Source: Alphaproteobacteria bacterium
GTDB lineage: Bacteria; Pseudomonadota; Alphaproteobacteria; Micavibrionales; Micavibrionaceae
Length of the DNA: 43,641 nucleotides
Direction: 5' to 3'
Assembly (NCBI GenBank): GCA_023301585.1
Contig: JAMASZ010000280.1
Location: 1 to 43,641, forward strand
Below, one piece after another: positions 1-7,469 of the stretch. The stretch's first letter is position 1. Each line of letters starts with the position of its first letter. Both the position numbers and the translations under genes were made by a program. The notes under the pieces were generated by a model. That model was not told the origin of the DNA. It saw only the letters and a list, made by a program, of their open reading frames with translations, and did not search any database.

Positions 1-52
1 GCTACCTTATAAGGTAGCGGGGTTTTGAGGTGAAAGCTAGTAACAAACTAGC
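1..52 (+). promoter_or_regulatory. 5'-leader element, copy 1 (stem-loop, 18-nt core, second stem-loop)
   Basis: Palindrome GCTACCTTATAAGGTAGC, core GGGGTTTTGAGGTGAAAG, hairpin GCTAGT-AACAA-ACTAGC. Confidence 0.7.
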
Positions 53-81
53 ATTTGACTAACCTAACCTAACTAAAAATA

Positions 82-1671
82 ATGGACTTAACTAAACTCA
101 AATTAACTGAGAAGCGTAGCATTTGCCGCGCACTCAATAAGCAAGGTGATATAGCCTATAGCGGCGTGCATATAGCCAAGTTGAACAATGAAGAAGCCGA
201 TTCAATCCTATCACTAGGATACATAAAACCTGCGGCGCAAGCTATCTATGAAGCCATGAAGCCATCACCCGCGCCTTTCTTACTAAGTGAAATTAGCGCA
301 GAGAATCAGATAGCCATTGCTTCAATGCTGAATATGGAAGGGGCAATCCATATCCCACGGGATATAATTACAGAGGGACTAAATTATAGTGCCGCATCTC
401 TAATATTGAGGAACGCCATATCGCAATATGGGAACAATATGGCTGAAAGAATCCAAGGCATGAACAGAGAACTTATTGACAAAGAGACTCCAGATACCCC
501 GCATGAATACACTTTGGAAGAACTAATGCAGCTAGGTAATAAAGATCAATATAAGATCAGTAAAAAATTATATGAAGAAAATAAGATAGGCTACTCATTA
601 GAGGAAATAGCCAATATGAAAAATACTGAAAAAACAAGTTTATATGGCTATCACCTTTCAAGATACCCCGATGAAATGCAACGCATTTGCCGCGCTGCAC
701 TTGAAAACAAATCTACCCCCCCGCAACCAAACAAACAAAACATACTAAAAACTGAAAATATGAGAGATATAACACCCGCCCCCGCCGCCCCTTCCACCGC
801 ACAAGCTGAAGCTTTAGCGCAACTACTTGGCACTTTGACACCGCCGAGTGATGATGCAGAAATTAACGCATTGAAAAAACGTGTGGAAGAATTGGAGCAA
901 ACCAAACACCGCACGGTAGAGATTAAAATTCCCAATATGCCTAAGAAAGAAATGGGAACAGTGCATAAGGAATTTACTACACTACTAACAACCGTATCAT
1001 GTGGACTACATGCGTATTTAGCGGGCCCCGCTGGCAGTTTTAAAACAAGCGCGGCTGAGGACGTGGCAAAGGCATTGGAGCTCAAATGCAGTTCAATTTC
1101 AGTATGCCAGCAAACCACACAAACCGCCTTGCTAGGTTACCTCAATGCTATGGGTGATTATGTGACCACTGAGTTCAGAAAGCGATATGAGCGCGGCGGC
1201 GTATTTATCCTAGATGAAATTGATAATGGCAATGCCAATGTGCTAAGTGTGCTAAACTCGGCATTGGCAAACGGTTCATGCGCTTTTCCAGATGGTATGG
1301 TTAACAAACATGCAGACTTCAGACTTATCGCAACTGCCAATACTATAGGGCAAGGCGCAGATGCAAAATATATCGGACGTTGCCAACTCGACGCCGCTAC
1401 ACTAGATAGATTTGCATTCATCCAATGGGACTATGACACGGCAATGGAACGTGACATTGCCTCTAACAAAGAGTGGTGCGAACGCGTGCAATCCTTGCGT
1501 GCCAGTGCAGACCGCCTCAAATCGAGAATCGTTATTTCCCCCCGCGCTACCTTCAGTGGTGAAAAGTTGCTAGCAGCTGGCATGAATCAGAGACAAGTGG
1601 AGTCGTTAGTAGTCTTTGGTGGAACAAGCACGGAGGAAAGCGATAAGATCAAAGCGGGTGCAAGATCATAA
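82..1671 (+). CDS. CobS/MoxR-like AAA+ ATPase
   Basis: Walker A-like GPAGSFKTS, Walker B GGVFILDEID, sensor-like LIATANTIGQG and RFAFIQWDYD, matching the CobS-type AAA ATPase layout. TAA stop; start preceded by CTAACTAAAAATA. Confidence 0.85.
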   Translation: MDLTKLKLTEKRSICRALNKQGDIAYSGVHIAKLNNEEADSILSLGYIKPAAQAIYEAMKPSPAPFLLSEISAENQIAIASMLNMEGAIHIPRDIITEGLNYSAASLILRNAISQYGNNMAERIQGMNRELIDKETPDTPHEYTLEELMQLGNKDQYKISKKLYEENKIGYSLEEIANMKNTEKTSLYGYHLSRYPDEMQRICRAALENKSTPPQPNKQNILKTENMRDITPAPAAPSTAQAEALAQLLGTLTPPSDDAEINALKKRVEELEQTKHRTVEIKIPNMPKKEMGTVHKEFTTLLTTVSCGLHAYLAGPAGSFKTSAAEDVAKALELKCSSISVCQQTTQTALLGYLNAMGDYVTTEFRKRYERGGVFILDEIDNGNANVLSVLNSALANGSCAFPDGMVNKHADFRLIATANTIGQGADAKYIGRCQLDAATLDRFAFIQWDYDTAMERDIASNKEWCERVQSLRASADRLKSRIVISPRATFSGEKLLAAGMNQRQVESLVVFGGTSTEESDKIKAGARS

Positions 1672-1701
1672 TCACCCCTAGCATATAAACCCCTTCACCC
1701 T

Positions 1702-1754
1702 GCTACCCTTATAAGGTAGCGGGGATTTAGGGTGTAAGCTAGTAACAACCTAGC
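1702..1754 (+). promoter_or_regulatory. 5'-leader element, copy 2
   Basis: GCTACC-CTTATAA-GGTAGC, core GGGGATTTAGGGTGTAAG, hairpin GCTAG-TAACAAC-CTAGC. Confidence 0.7.
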
Positions 1755-1778
1755 ATTTGACTAACCTAACTAAAAATA

Positions 1779-2582
1779 ATGAACTACTCCAGACACTTTG
1801 ATTCACCACAAGACTTTGTAGCGGCGGCAAATAAACCTGCCAACAAAAACCTAAACGATGAACAGATAGCACGCAATAGCAGGCGCAAGTTCAACGGCGG
1901 CACATTAAAGCAAGCTACTAAGATGGCAAATGAAGGCTGGCAAGATGCACCCGCCTTATCAGACAACTCATTCAGACAACTAGCAAACGGTGAAACTGAA
2001 GGCATAAAACAAATGACGCAAGCAAGTGTAAGTGGTGCCTTTCTCGAAATGGGTGACTATGTAGCTGGCATTCCAGAGTGCTTCCAAGAATTTGCACCAA
2101 TGCCAGCCCCGCGCGGCTTTCGTATAGGTGCAAACATGAGTGCACATGCAGGCATTTCAAAGAGACAAAAAGCACTAAGGGGCGCGGTAATACTCGCAGT
2201 CACAGACACACTAGAAAAAAGTGGATTCACCGTGGACATAAAAGGTTTCTTCAAATCATCTGGCAGTGGCGATGCAGAAATGGTGACTAGCTTCCCACTG
2301 AAGAGAAGTGGTGAAAGGGTGGATGAAAATCAGCTAGCATATTGGCTTTGCCACGATTCAGCACTAAGGCAAATATATTTCTCTTATCAAGATACACACG
2401 ATGATAATTTCATAGAGACTTATCAAGTCACACATGGACGTGGAAAACCTGCCAATGCTACGTGTGATGAAATAGACGTGGACTTTGCTTTCACAAGTAA
2501 CATGAACCCCTCTAATGATTCACAAGCTTTGGAACTATACAAACAAGTCATGACTAGGATTGAAAAGAAACTAGCATCTTAG
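1779..2582 (+). CDS. Degenerate VWA/CobT-like partner of the upstream AAA ATPase (DUF7192-like)
   Basis: Segment RIGANMSAHAGISKRQKALRGAVILAVTDTLEKSGFTVDIKG resembles the VWA-like core of phage CobT-type proteins. Adjacent to the CobS-like gene and shares its 5' leader. Confidence 0.6.
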   Translation: MNYSRHFDSPQDFVAAANKPANKNLNDEQIARNSRRKFNGGTLKQATKMANEGWQDAPALSDNSFRQLANGETEGIKQMTQASVSGAFLEMGDYVAGIPECFQEFAPMPAPRGFRIGANMSAHAGISKRQKALRGAVILAVTDTLEKSGFTVDIKGFFKSSGSGDAEMVTSFPLKRSGERVDENQLAYWLCHDSALRQIYFSYQDTHDDNFIETYQVTHGRGKPANATCDEIDVDFAFTSNMNPSNDSQALELYKQVMTRIEKKLAS

Positions 2583-2606
2583 CACGATAAATTAAGAGAC
2601 ATAAAA

Positions 2607-2667
2607 AACCCATCCCCTACTTGTTGCAATAACAAGTGGGGTTTCTGGGTGCAAGGTAGAAACTACC
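2607..2667 (+). promoter_or_regulatory. 5'-leader element, copy 3
   Basis: ACCCA.CCCC.ACTTGTT-GCAAT-AACAAGT.GGGG...TGGGT nested stem, core GGGGTTTCTGGGTGCAAG, hairpin GGTAG-AAA-CTACC. Confidence 0.65.
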
Positions 2668-2694
2668 TCACGGAAAATAACCAATAATAATAAT

Positions 2695-3063
2695 ATGAAC
2701 AAACTAGCATTAGAACACTTCAACCTTCACCATAGATTGATAAAAGCAATTAGCACAAACATGCTAAATCATGGATACACAATGGACAATGGCAGTGAAG
2801 CAATACCAGAGCTCTTTGGACTCACACATGAATCAGCACTCCACATTGTGAAATACAATGCACACACCCTAAACTGCGGGCACGAATGGTTCACAGTAAA
2901 TCTCGACCTAGCTAAGATCCTATGCGAGCAAGGGGAAGAAGTGTATGAGCTTTATGACAATGACGAAACTGGCGAATACTTAGGCTCAGAAGCACTTATT
3001 GAGGACGTTACAATTATGGAGTCAATCTTAGCCGAAGGTGGCACACTAGCAATCCAACTTTAG
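2695..3063 (+). CDS. Hypothetical protein
   Basis: 122-aa ORF with the AACCAATAATAATAAT-ATG leader typical of this genome. Confidence 0.7.
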   Translation: MNKLALEHFNLHHRLIKAISTNMLNHGYTMDNGSEAIPELFGLTHESALHIVKYNAHTLNCGHEWFTVNLDLAKILCEQGEEVYELYDNDETGEYLGSEALIEDVTIMESILAEGGTLAIQL

Positions 3064-3075
3064 CATCTTAGCACA

Positions 3076-3372
3076 ATGAGAAAAAAGAATTACACTTACA
3101 CAATCCCATTTTCACTTGTGGGCAACTGGCTAACTACAGCCAATGAGACATATATGGCAGCCAACAAGACAAATGACACTTATGAGGAGATAGCACTAAC
3201 TGCACGCTACATGGCAATACTGGAGCTCGTCAATGAACTATGTGCCAACGCACAAATCACCACAGCCAAAACAAAACAACCTAGCACCACAGCCGACAAA
3301 TGTGCTAAGGCAATATTCTGGCTAGTTGTGGGGCATGTCCTCACAATCTGCGGAGTGCTACTTATCAAATAA
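3076..3372 (+). CDS. Hypothetical protein with C-terminal transmembrane segment
   Basis: 98-aa ORF ending in the hydrophobic stretch AIFWLVVGHVLTICGVLLIK. Confidence 0.65.
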   Translation: MRKKNYTYTIPFSLVGNWLTTANETYMAANKTNDTYEEIALTARYMAILELVNELCANAQITTAKTKQPSTTADKCAKAIFWLVVGHVLTICGVLLIK

Positions 3373-3391
3373 CCTAACCAATAATAATAAT

Positions 3392-3787
3392 ATGAATAAA
3401 CACATGAAAATGAGACTCCTACGCTTCCAAATAGCAGCTGAAGAGTTCGCAGTAGCAGCTGAAGGATGGAACAGACACGCATCAACGCTATGTGGGCAGA
3501 ACTACACATGCTCCGACACTGGATACCAATGACCAGCCAATGCTTTTGCCCTCAGTCTGGGGGCAGATGAAGATAATGCCACAGACGGTGGTGAAATAAC
3601 GCTTGGTGGTGAGTCTGCCGTCCTACCGTGGGATGACTTCTTATCCCTCTACGAAGTAGAAGAATATTGGAACAAAGTAGACGACGGTAAAGGTGACGAA
3701 ATAGCAGCCCTAGTTAGAAAACTAATTGAAGACATCACCGAAGTGCCGAGAGAGTTCTGGACTATCATGGATTCAGTGAAACTTTAA
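3392..3787 (+). CDS. Hypothetical protein interrupted by one in-frame UGA (3530-3532): readthrough, recoded or disrupted gene
   Basis: ATG at 3392 has the standard leader AACCTAACCAATAATAATAAT. The frame runs 46 codons to TGA, then a further 84 codons in the same frame (PANAFALSLGADEDNATDGGEITLGGESAVLPWDDFLSLYEVEEYWNKVDDGKGDEIAALVRKLIEDITEVPREFWTIMDSVKL) to TAA at 3785-3787. No in-frame ATG or GTG near the start of the second part. Confidence 0.6.
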
Positions 3788-3892
3788 CCAAAATAAACAT
3801 TGCACACAGTGACATACTATGTAGTATGACCTCCAGAGGGGGTTTACTCATTCCCACCTCGGTTTTTAGTCAAACCACACTGCCCTGCTAGC

Positions 3893-3945
3893 TTCCGAGC
3901 TAGTGGGGTTTCTGGGTGACAGCGAGAAGTGAGTTCAACTCTCAC
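3893..3945 (+). promoter_or_regulatory. 5'-leader element, copy 4 (upstream of the tRNA)
   Basis: CTAGCT-TCCG-AGCTAG stem, core GGGGTTTCTGGGTGACAG, hairpin GTGAG-TTCAACT-CTCAC. Confidence 0.6.
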
Positions 3946-4095
3946 ACCACCTACAAATGTGGATGGTTCATTCTATGTAGTAAGATACGTTGTCAATTAT
4001 ATCTGAAAACGCTCCGTCCGTGATGGGACTCACGCATGCTACTGGTTAGTATGGACTCAGTTCAAGTCTGAGGCAGGATGCACAAGATACATAAT

Positions 4096-4170
4096 CGCAG
4101 AGTAGTTCATCGGTAGAACGCCTGATTCATAATCAGGAGGTAGTGGGTTCAACTCCCACCTCTGCAACCA
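4096..4170 (+). tRNA. tRNA-Met(CAU), initiator-like C1xA72 mismatch, CCA encoded
   Basis: Cloverleaf by hand: acceptor CGCAGAG/CTCTGCA (C1xA72), D-arm GTTC-ATCGGTA-GAAC, anticodon arm CCTGA-TTCATAA-TCAGG (CAT), variable AGGTA, T-arm GTGGG-TTCAACT-CCCAC, discriminator A, CCA. Confidence 0.93.
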
Positions 4171-4193
4171 ATTTTCAACCGACTAAAATAAAT

Positions 4194-4418
4194 ATGAGTA
4201 ATGCAGACAACACCGTGGACATGGTGAATAACCCTCCACACTACACATCGCACAAATCAGGTATCGAGTGCATCGAGATCACTGAGCACATGGGATTCAA
4301 CCTAGGCAATGCCATCAAATACATCTGGCGTGCTGACGAGAAGGGAACTTCCATCCAAGACCTCAATAAAGCAAGATGGTATATTGAGCGCGAAATCTCA
4401 AAAAGAGCTTCTAACTAA
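4194..4418 (+). CDS. DUF3310-family phage protein
   Basis: Motif NNPPHYTSHKSGIECIEITEHMGFNLGNAIKYIWRADEKG. ATG chosen at 4194 after AAAATAAAT; the supplied ORF extension into the tRNA is not needed. Confidence 0.85.
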   Translation: MSNADNTVDMVNNPPHYTSHKSGIECIEITEHMGFNLGNAIKYIWRADEKGTSIQDLNKARWYIEREISKRASN

Positions 4419-4425
4419 AATTGGT

Positions 4426-6822
4426 ATGGATTCAGTTCAATTCCTACCTATCCACCTCCGTGAAGCTGCGCTAGCACTGCCAGAGGGATCACAGCACACC
4501 GTGCTAGAATTACCTACTGCGGGTGCAGGGCACAACGCTGGTCTTCTATCAGTTGCCACTACATGCTACTGGATGGGTGTCACACCCGAAGCCACCACAG
4601 CACACTTGTGTGACATCTATGACCCTGACCGTGTGGACTATCGCACAGCACCCGCTAGGGCAGTTCAACGTGTGTGGCAACATGAAGGTGCCGTCCCTAC
4701 TGACACAGATGGCGCAGATGAAAACATCACACCACAAGATGAGCTCCTGCTAAGGTTCAAGAGAACTCCAACCAATGAGTTGATAAGTGCATCACCACAT
4801 AGCACCAAGACCAACCCCATTGACATCGTTAAGGCACTCTTCGACCCACAGGATATTATCAACATCCAATTCACAGGGCGCGAAGCTGGCACACTGGTAA
4901 CATGTGACAACTTACCAGCTACGCTAGCACCGTTCAAATTCCTCAACCCTAGCATCTTCAAAAAGTTAGAAGGTATCGAGGTAGAGCAACCTGACAAAAC
5001 AATCAAGGTTATGACGCGCTGCAATGCTAACGTCAAAGCACGCCCATACATGGTGCTAGAGTGTGACTTCGATGCTACTGACCCCAGCGGTGCTGCCAAG
5101 GTTGAACGCTTTAGCACATTTGCCATGATGATGGCTGACTACGCCCCTCTGATAATGGCGGTGGACACAGGCAATAAATCTATCCACTTCTGGTTCGACA
5201 CACGCAAGGCAGATGATAAGGTCGTCGCTCAAATGTTCGCGCTAGCACGACTCCACGGTGCTGACAAACAACTAGCTGTAAAAAGCCAGATAGCACGTAT
5301 GCCAAATGTGTCCAGTGCAGCTGATGGCAGGGATGCACAGACAGTGCTATACTATGACCCTGACCACGCTCAGACACCTGACGGTGACAAGTGGGATCTA
5401 CAGGGGTTTGAGGCTGAGATTCAAAAAGCTTCACAGTTGGAATATTACTACTCAGGTAAAGGGACTTATTACATGCAGTCCAACACCGAACGGTGGATCA
5501 CTTTGAACCGATTCAGCGTAGCAAAGCAGCTAGTTGTTCAAGGGTTCCGAGAGCTAAAGCTAGAGACCGAAATGGTATCCCCAGTAGATAAGCTCATCGC
5601 ATCTTTCGAGACTGACCATGCTATCGAGGCAGCACTTAGCGGTGCCAGTGGTAAGCATGCTGGATACTATGAGGACAATGGGTTCAACTACTTGGTGCTA
5701 AAGTCACCCACCCTGCTAAAACCACGTAAGGGTGACTGGTCTACCATCGAGGCTTTCCTCAAACACATGTTCCGCTCTGACCCAGCACAGCTGGACATCT
5801 TCAATGGCATGCTAAGTTCTAGCATCAAAGATTTCCGCAACGATGGTAAACGTCAATCACGTATATCTCCGTGCCAAGCCATGCACATCGCAGGGGACAA
5901 TGACTCAGGCAAATCGTTCCTCAATAAATTCATCCTCCCACCTCTCTTTGGGGGGCGTTGGGCTGATGCAGAAGCATACTTCAAACCCAACAAGAGTGAC
6001 CAGAACTCAGAGATGTTCATGTCTGAACTCCTTATTCTGGATGATACCTCCGTGCTAGGCACTTCACATCGTGAACGTAAAGCCATGACTGAGAAGATGA
6101 AAGGCATCACAGTTGGCTCGGGTGAAGGATACCGTGGTATGTTCCAAGACCGCATCACATCAAGACCTTGGTGGCGCATGTTCCGCATGCTAAACTCTAC
6201 TCCTGACGACCTTGCCACCCTCCCACTGACTGAGAAGGGTGCTGACGACAAGTGGATCTTGCTGCACGCCGAGACTATGGATGGTGGCTCAGTCGATAAG
6301 ACCCAACCAAGTTGGTTTGAACCGTGGAAGGATAAGATCGTTAGCCAAATCCCAGCATACCTGCACTACCTAGCACGCGAACATGTCATCGGTGACGATG
6401 CTAAAGACCCTAATGGTCGCTACGCAGTTAAATCATATAAGAATGCACACCTGCTAGACTCACTCAAAGAAGACTCATTGGAGTCATACCTCCTGCATCG
6501 TATCGACACCGAAGGACACCACACGCTATTCTCTGACCCCTTTGGTGGCGATGATAGCACAGAGTGGCGTGGAACATCTGGACAACTCTTTGATATGCTC
6601 TGCGAAGTTGGCAGCATGTCATCACAGCGCAGGTTCATCAAAACATGCCCATCACCAAGGGTGCTCTCCTCCCAGTTGAAGCTATTAGAACGCGCCCATC
6701 CACTGCGATTCACCTATTCAGCGCGTGAAGACATCACACCAAAGAAGCTAAATGGCAACTACTATTGGATAATCCGAACCACTGGAACCCATGCAGATAC
6801 AAGCGAAGACGCATGCTTCTAA
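4426..6822 (+). CDS. Phage primase/helicase (AEP-like N-terminal part, SF3/P4-like helicase C-terminal part)
   Basis: ATPase motif GDNDSGKSFLNKFILPPLFGG, SELLILDDTS, FRMLNSTPDD. N-terminal MVLECDFDATDP and NKSIHFWFDT resemble AEP motifs. Start chosen at 4426 (MDSVQFLPIHLRE). Confidence 0.78.
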   Translation: MDSVQFLPIHLREAALALPEGSQHTVLELPTAGAGHNAGLLSVATTCYWMGVTPEATTAHLCDIYDPDRVDYRTAPARAVQRVWQHEGAVPTDTDGADENITPQDELLLRFKRTPTNELISASPHSTKTNPIDIVKALFDPQDIINIQFTGREAGTLVTCDNLPATLAPFKFLNPSIFKKLEGIEVEQPDKTIKVMTRCNANVKARPYMVLECDFDATDPSGAAKVERFSTFAMMMADYAPLIMAVDTGNKSIHFWFDTRKADDKVVAQMFALARLHGADKQLAVKSQIARMPNVSSAADGRDAQTVLYYDPDHAQTPDGDKWDLQGFEAEIQKASQLEYYYSGKGTYYMQSNTERWITLNRFSVAKQLVVQGFRELKLETEMVSPVDKLIASFETDHAIEAALSGASGKHAGYYEDNGFNYLVLKSPTLLKPRKGDWSTIEAFLKHMFRSDPAQLDIFNGMLSSSIKDFRNDGKRQSRISPCQAMHIAGDNDSGKSFLNKFILPPLFGGRWADAEAYFKPNKSDQNSEMFMSELLILDDTSVLGTSHRERKAMTEKMKGITVGSGEGYRGMFQDRITSRPWWRMFRMLNSTPDDLATLPLTEKGADDKWILLHAETMDGGSVDKTQPSWFEPWKDKIVSQIPAYLHYLAREHVIGDDAKDPNGRYAVKSYKNAHLLDSLKEDSLESYLLHRIDTEGHHTLFSDPFGGDDSTEWRGTSGQLFDMLCEVGSMSSQRRFIKTCPSPRVLSSQLKLLERAHPLRFTYSAREDITPKKLNGNYYWIIRTTGTHADTSEDACF

Positions 6823-6916
6823 AAATAAACTCAGATTTAATGCAGAAAAAACTTGAAACATACTACACAGTATGTTAAAAATCTCTCGTCAACTGACAAC
6901 TAACCAAAACAAACAA

Positions 6917-7387
6917 ATGAAAATTACTATTAACATCGAAGCCGACTCAACAGCAGAAGCACAATCCATCCTTGCCAAGCTAGGCGGTGATGCACCTGCA
7001 AAGACAGCAACCCCTAAGAGGGCTGCACCTGCAAAGAAAGCTACACCTGCTCCTGAGCCAACCCCTGCTCCTGCTCCTGCTCCTGCTCCTGCCCCTGCTC
7101 CTGCCCCTGCTCCTGCTCCTGCTCCTGCCCCTGCTCCTGCTCCTGAGCCAACCCCTGCTCCTGCCCCTGAGCCAGCTAAAGAAGTTGAAGTCGAAGTAGC
7201 ACGCACAGAGGCAGAAGTGACAGATAAAGCCAAAGAGCTAGTAGCGGCTGCATCACCAAAAGCACTACGAATTATCCTCGATGCCATCATCGGTGCTGAA
7301 CTCAAGATCAGCTCGGCACCCGCTGAGAAATATGATGCTATCTACGATGCCGTTGAAGCCAAGCTAGTCGAGATTGACTCAGTATAG
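6917..7387 (+). CDS. Hypothetical protein with long Pro-Ala hinge
   Basis: MKITINIEADSTAEAQSILAKLGG, then (PA)n with PEPTPA breaks, then a helical C-terminal region. Leader CTAACCAAAACAAACAA-ATG. Confidence 0.7.
   Translation: MKITINIEADSTAEAQSILAKLGGDAPAKTATPKRAAPAKKATPAPEPTPAPAPAPAPAPAPAPAPAPAPAPAPAPEPTPAPAPEPAKEVEVEVARTEAEVTDKAKELVAAASPKALRIILDAIIGAELKISSAPAEKYDAIYDAVEAKLVEIDSV
7045..7172 (+). repeat. CCTGCT/CCTGCC hexanucleotide tandem repeat encoding (Pro-Ala)n
   Basis: Direct reading of the sequence. Confidence 0.95.
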
Positions 7388-7469
7388 CACACTCTCTAGG
7401 GACTGGATGCCCTGTTAAACTAAGACCCGCAAGCCATAATGGAGCTGCGGGCATTCTAGGTATAAACTT

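Noticed and set aside
30-82. Sigma70 promoter TTGACT...AATAAT in the first leader
   Set aside because: The near-identical second leader has a different spacing (about 13 nt), so the putative -35/-10 pair is not conserved.
4421-4450. Primase start region resembling the T-arm-like sequence at 4048-4070 (TATGGAYTCAGTTCAAKTC)
   Set aside because: Only about 19 bp of similarity and no foldable tRNA. Possibly coincidence, so not reported as a recombination scar.
6889-7305. Gly-Ala repeat antisense ORF opposite the Pro-Ala protein
   Set aside because: Product of reading the hexanucleotide repeat on the other strand; no supporting start context.
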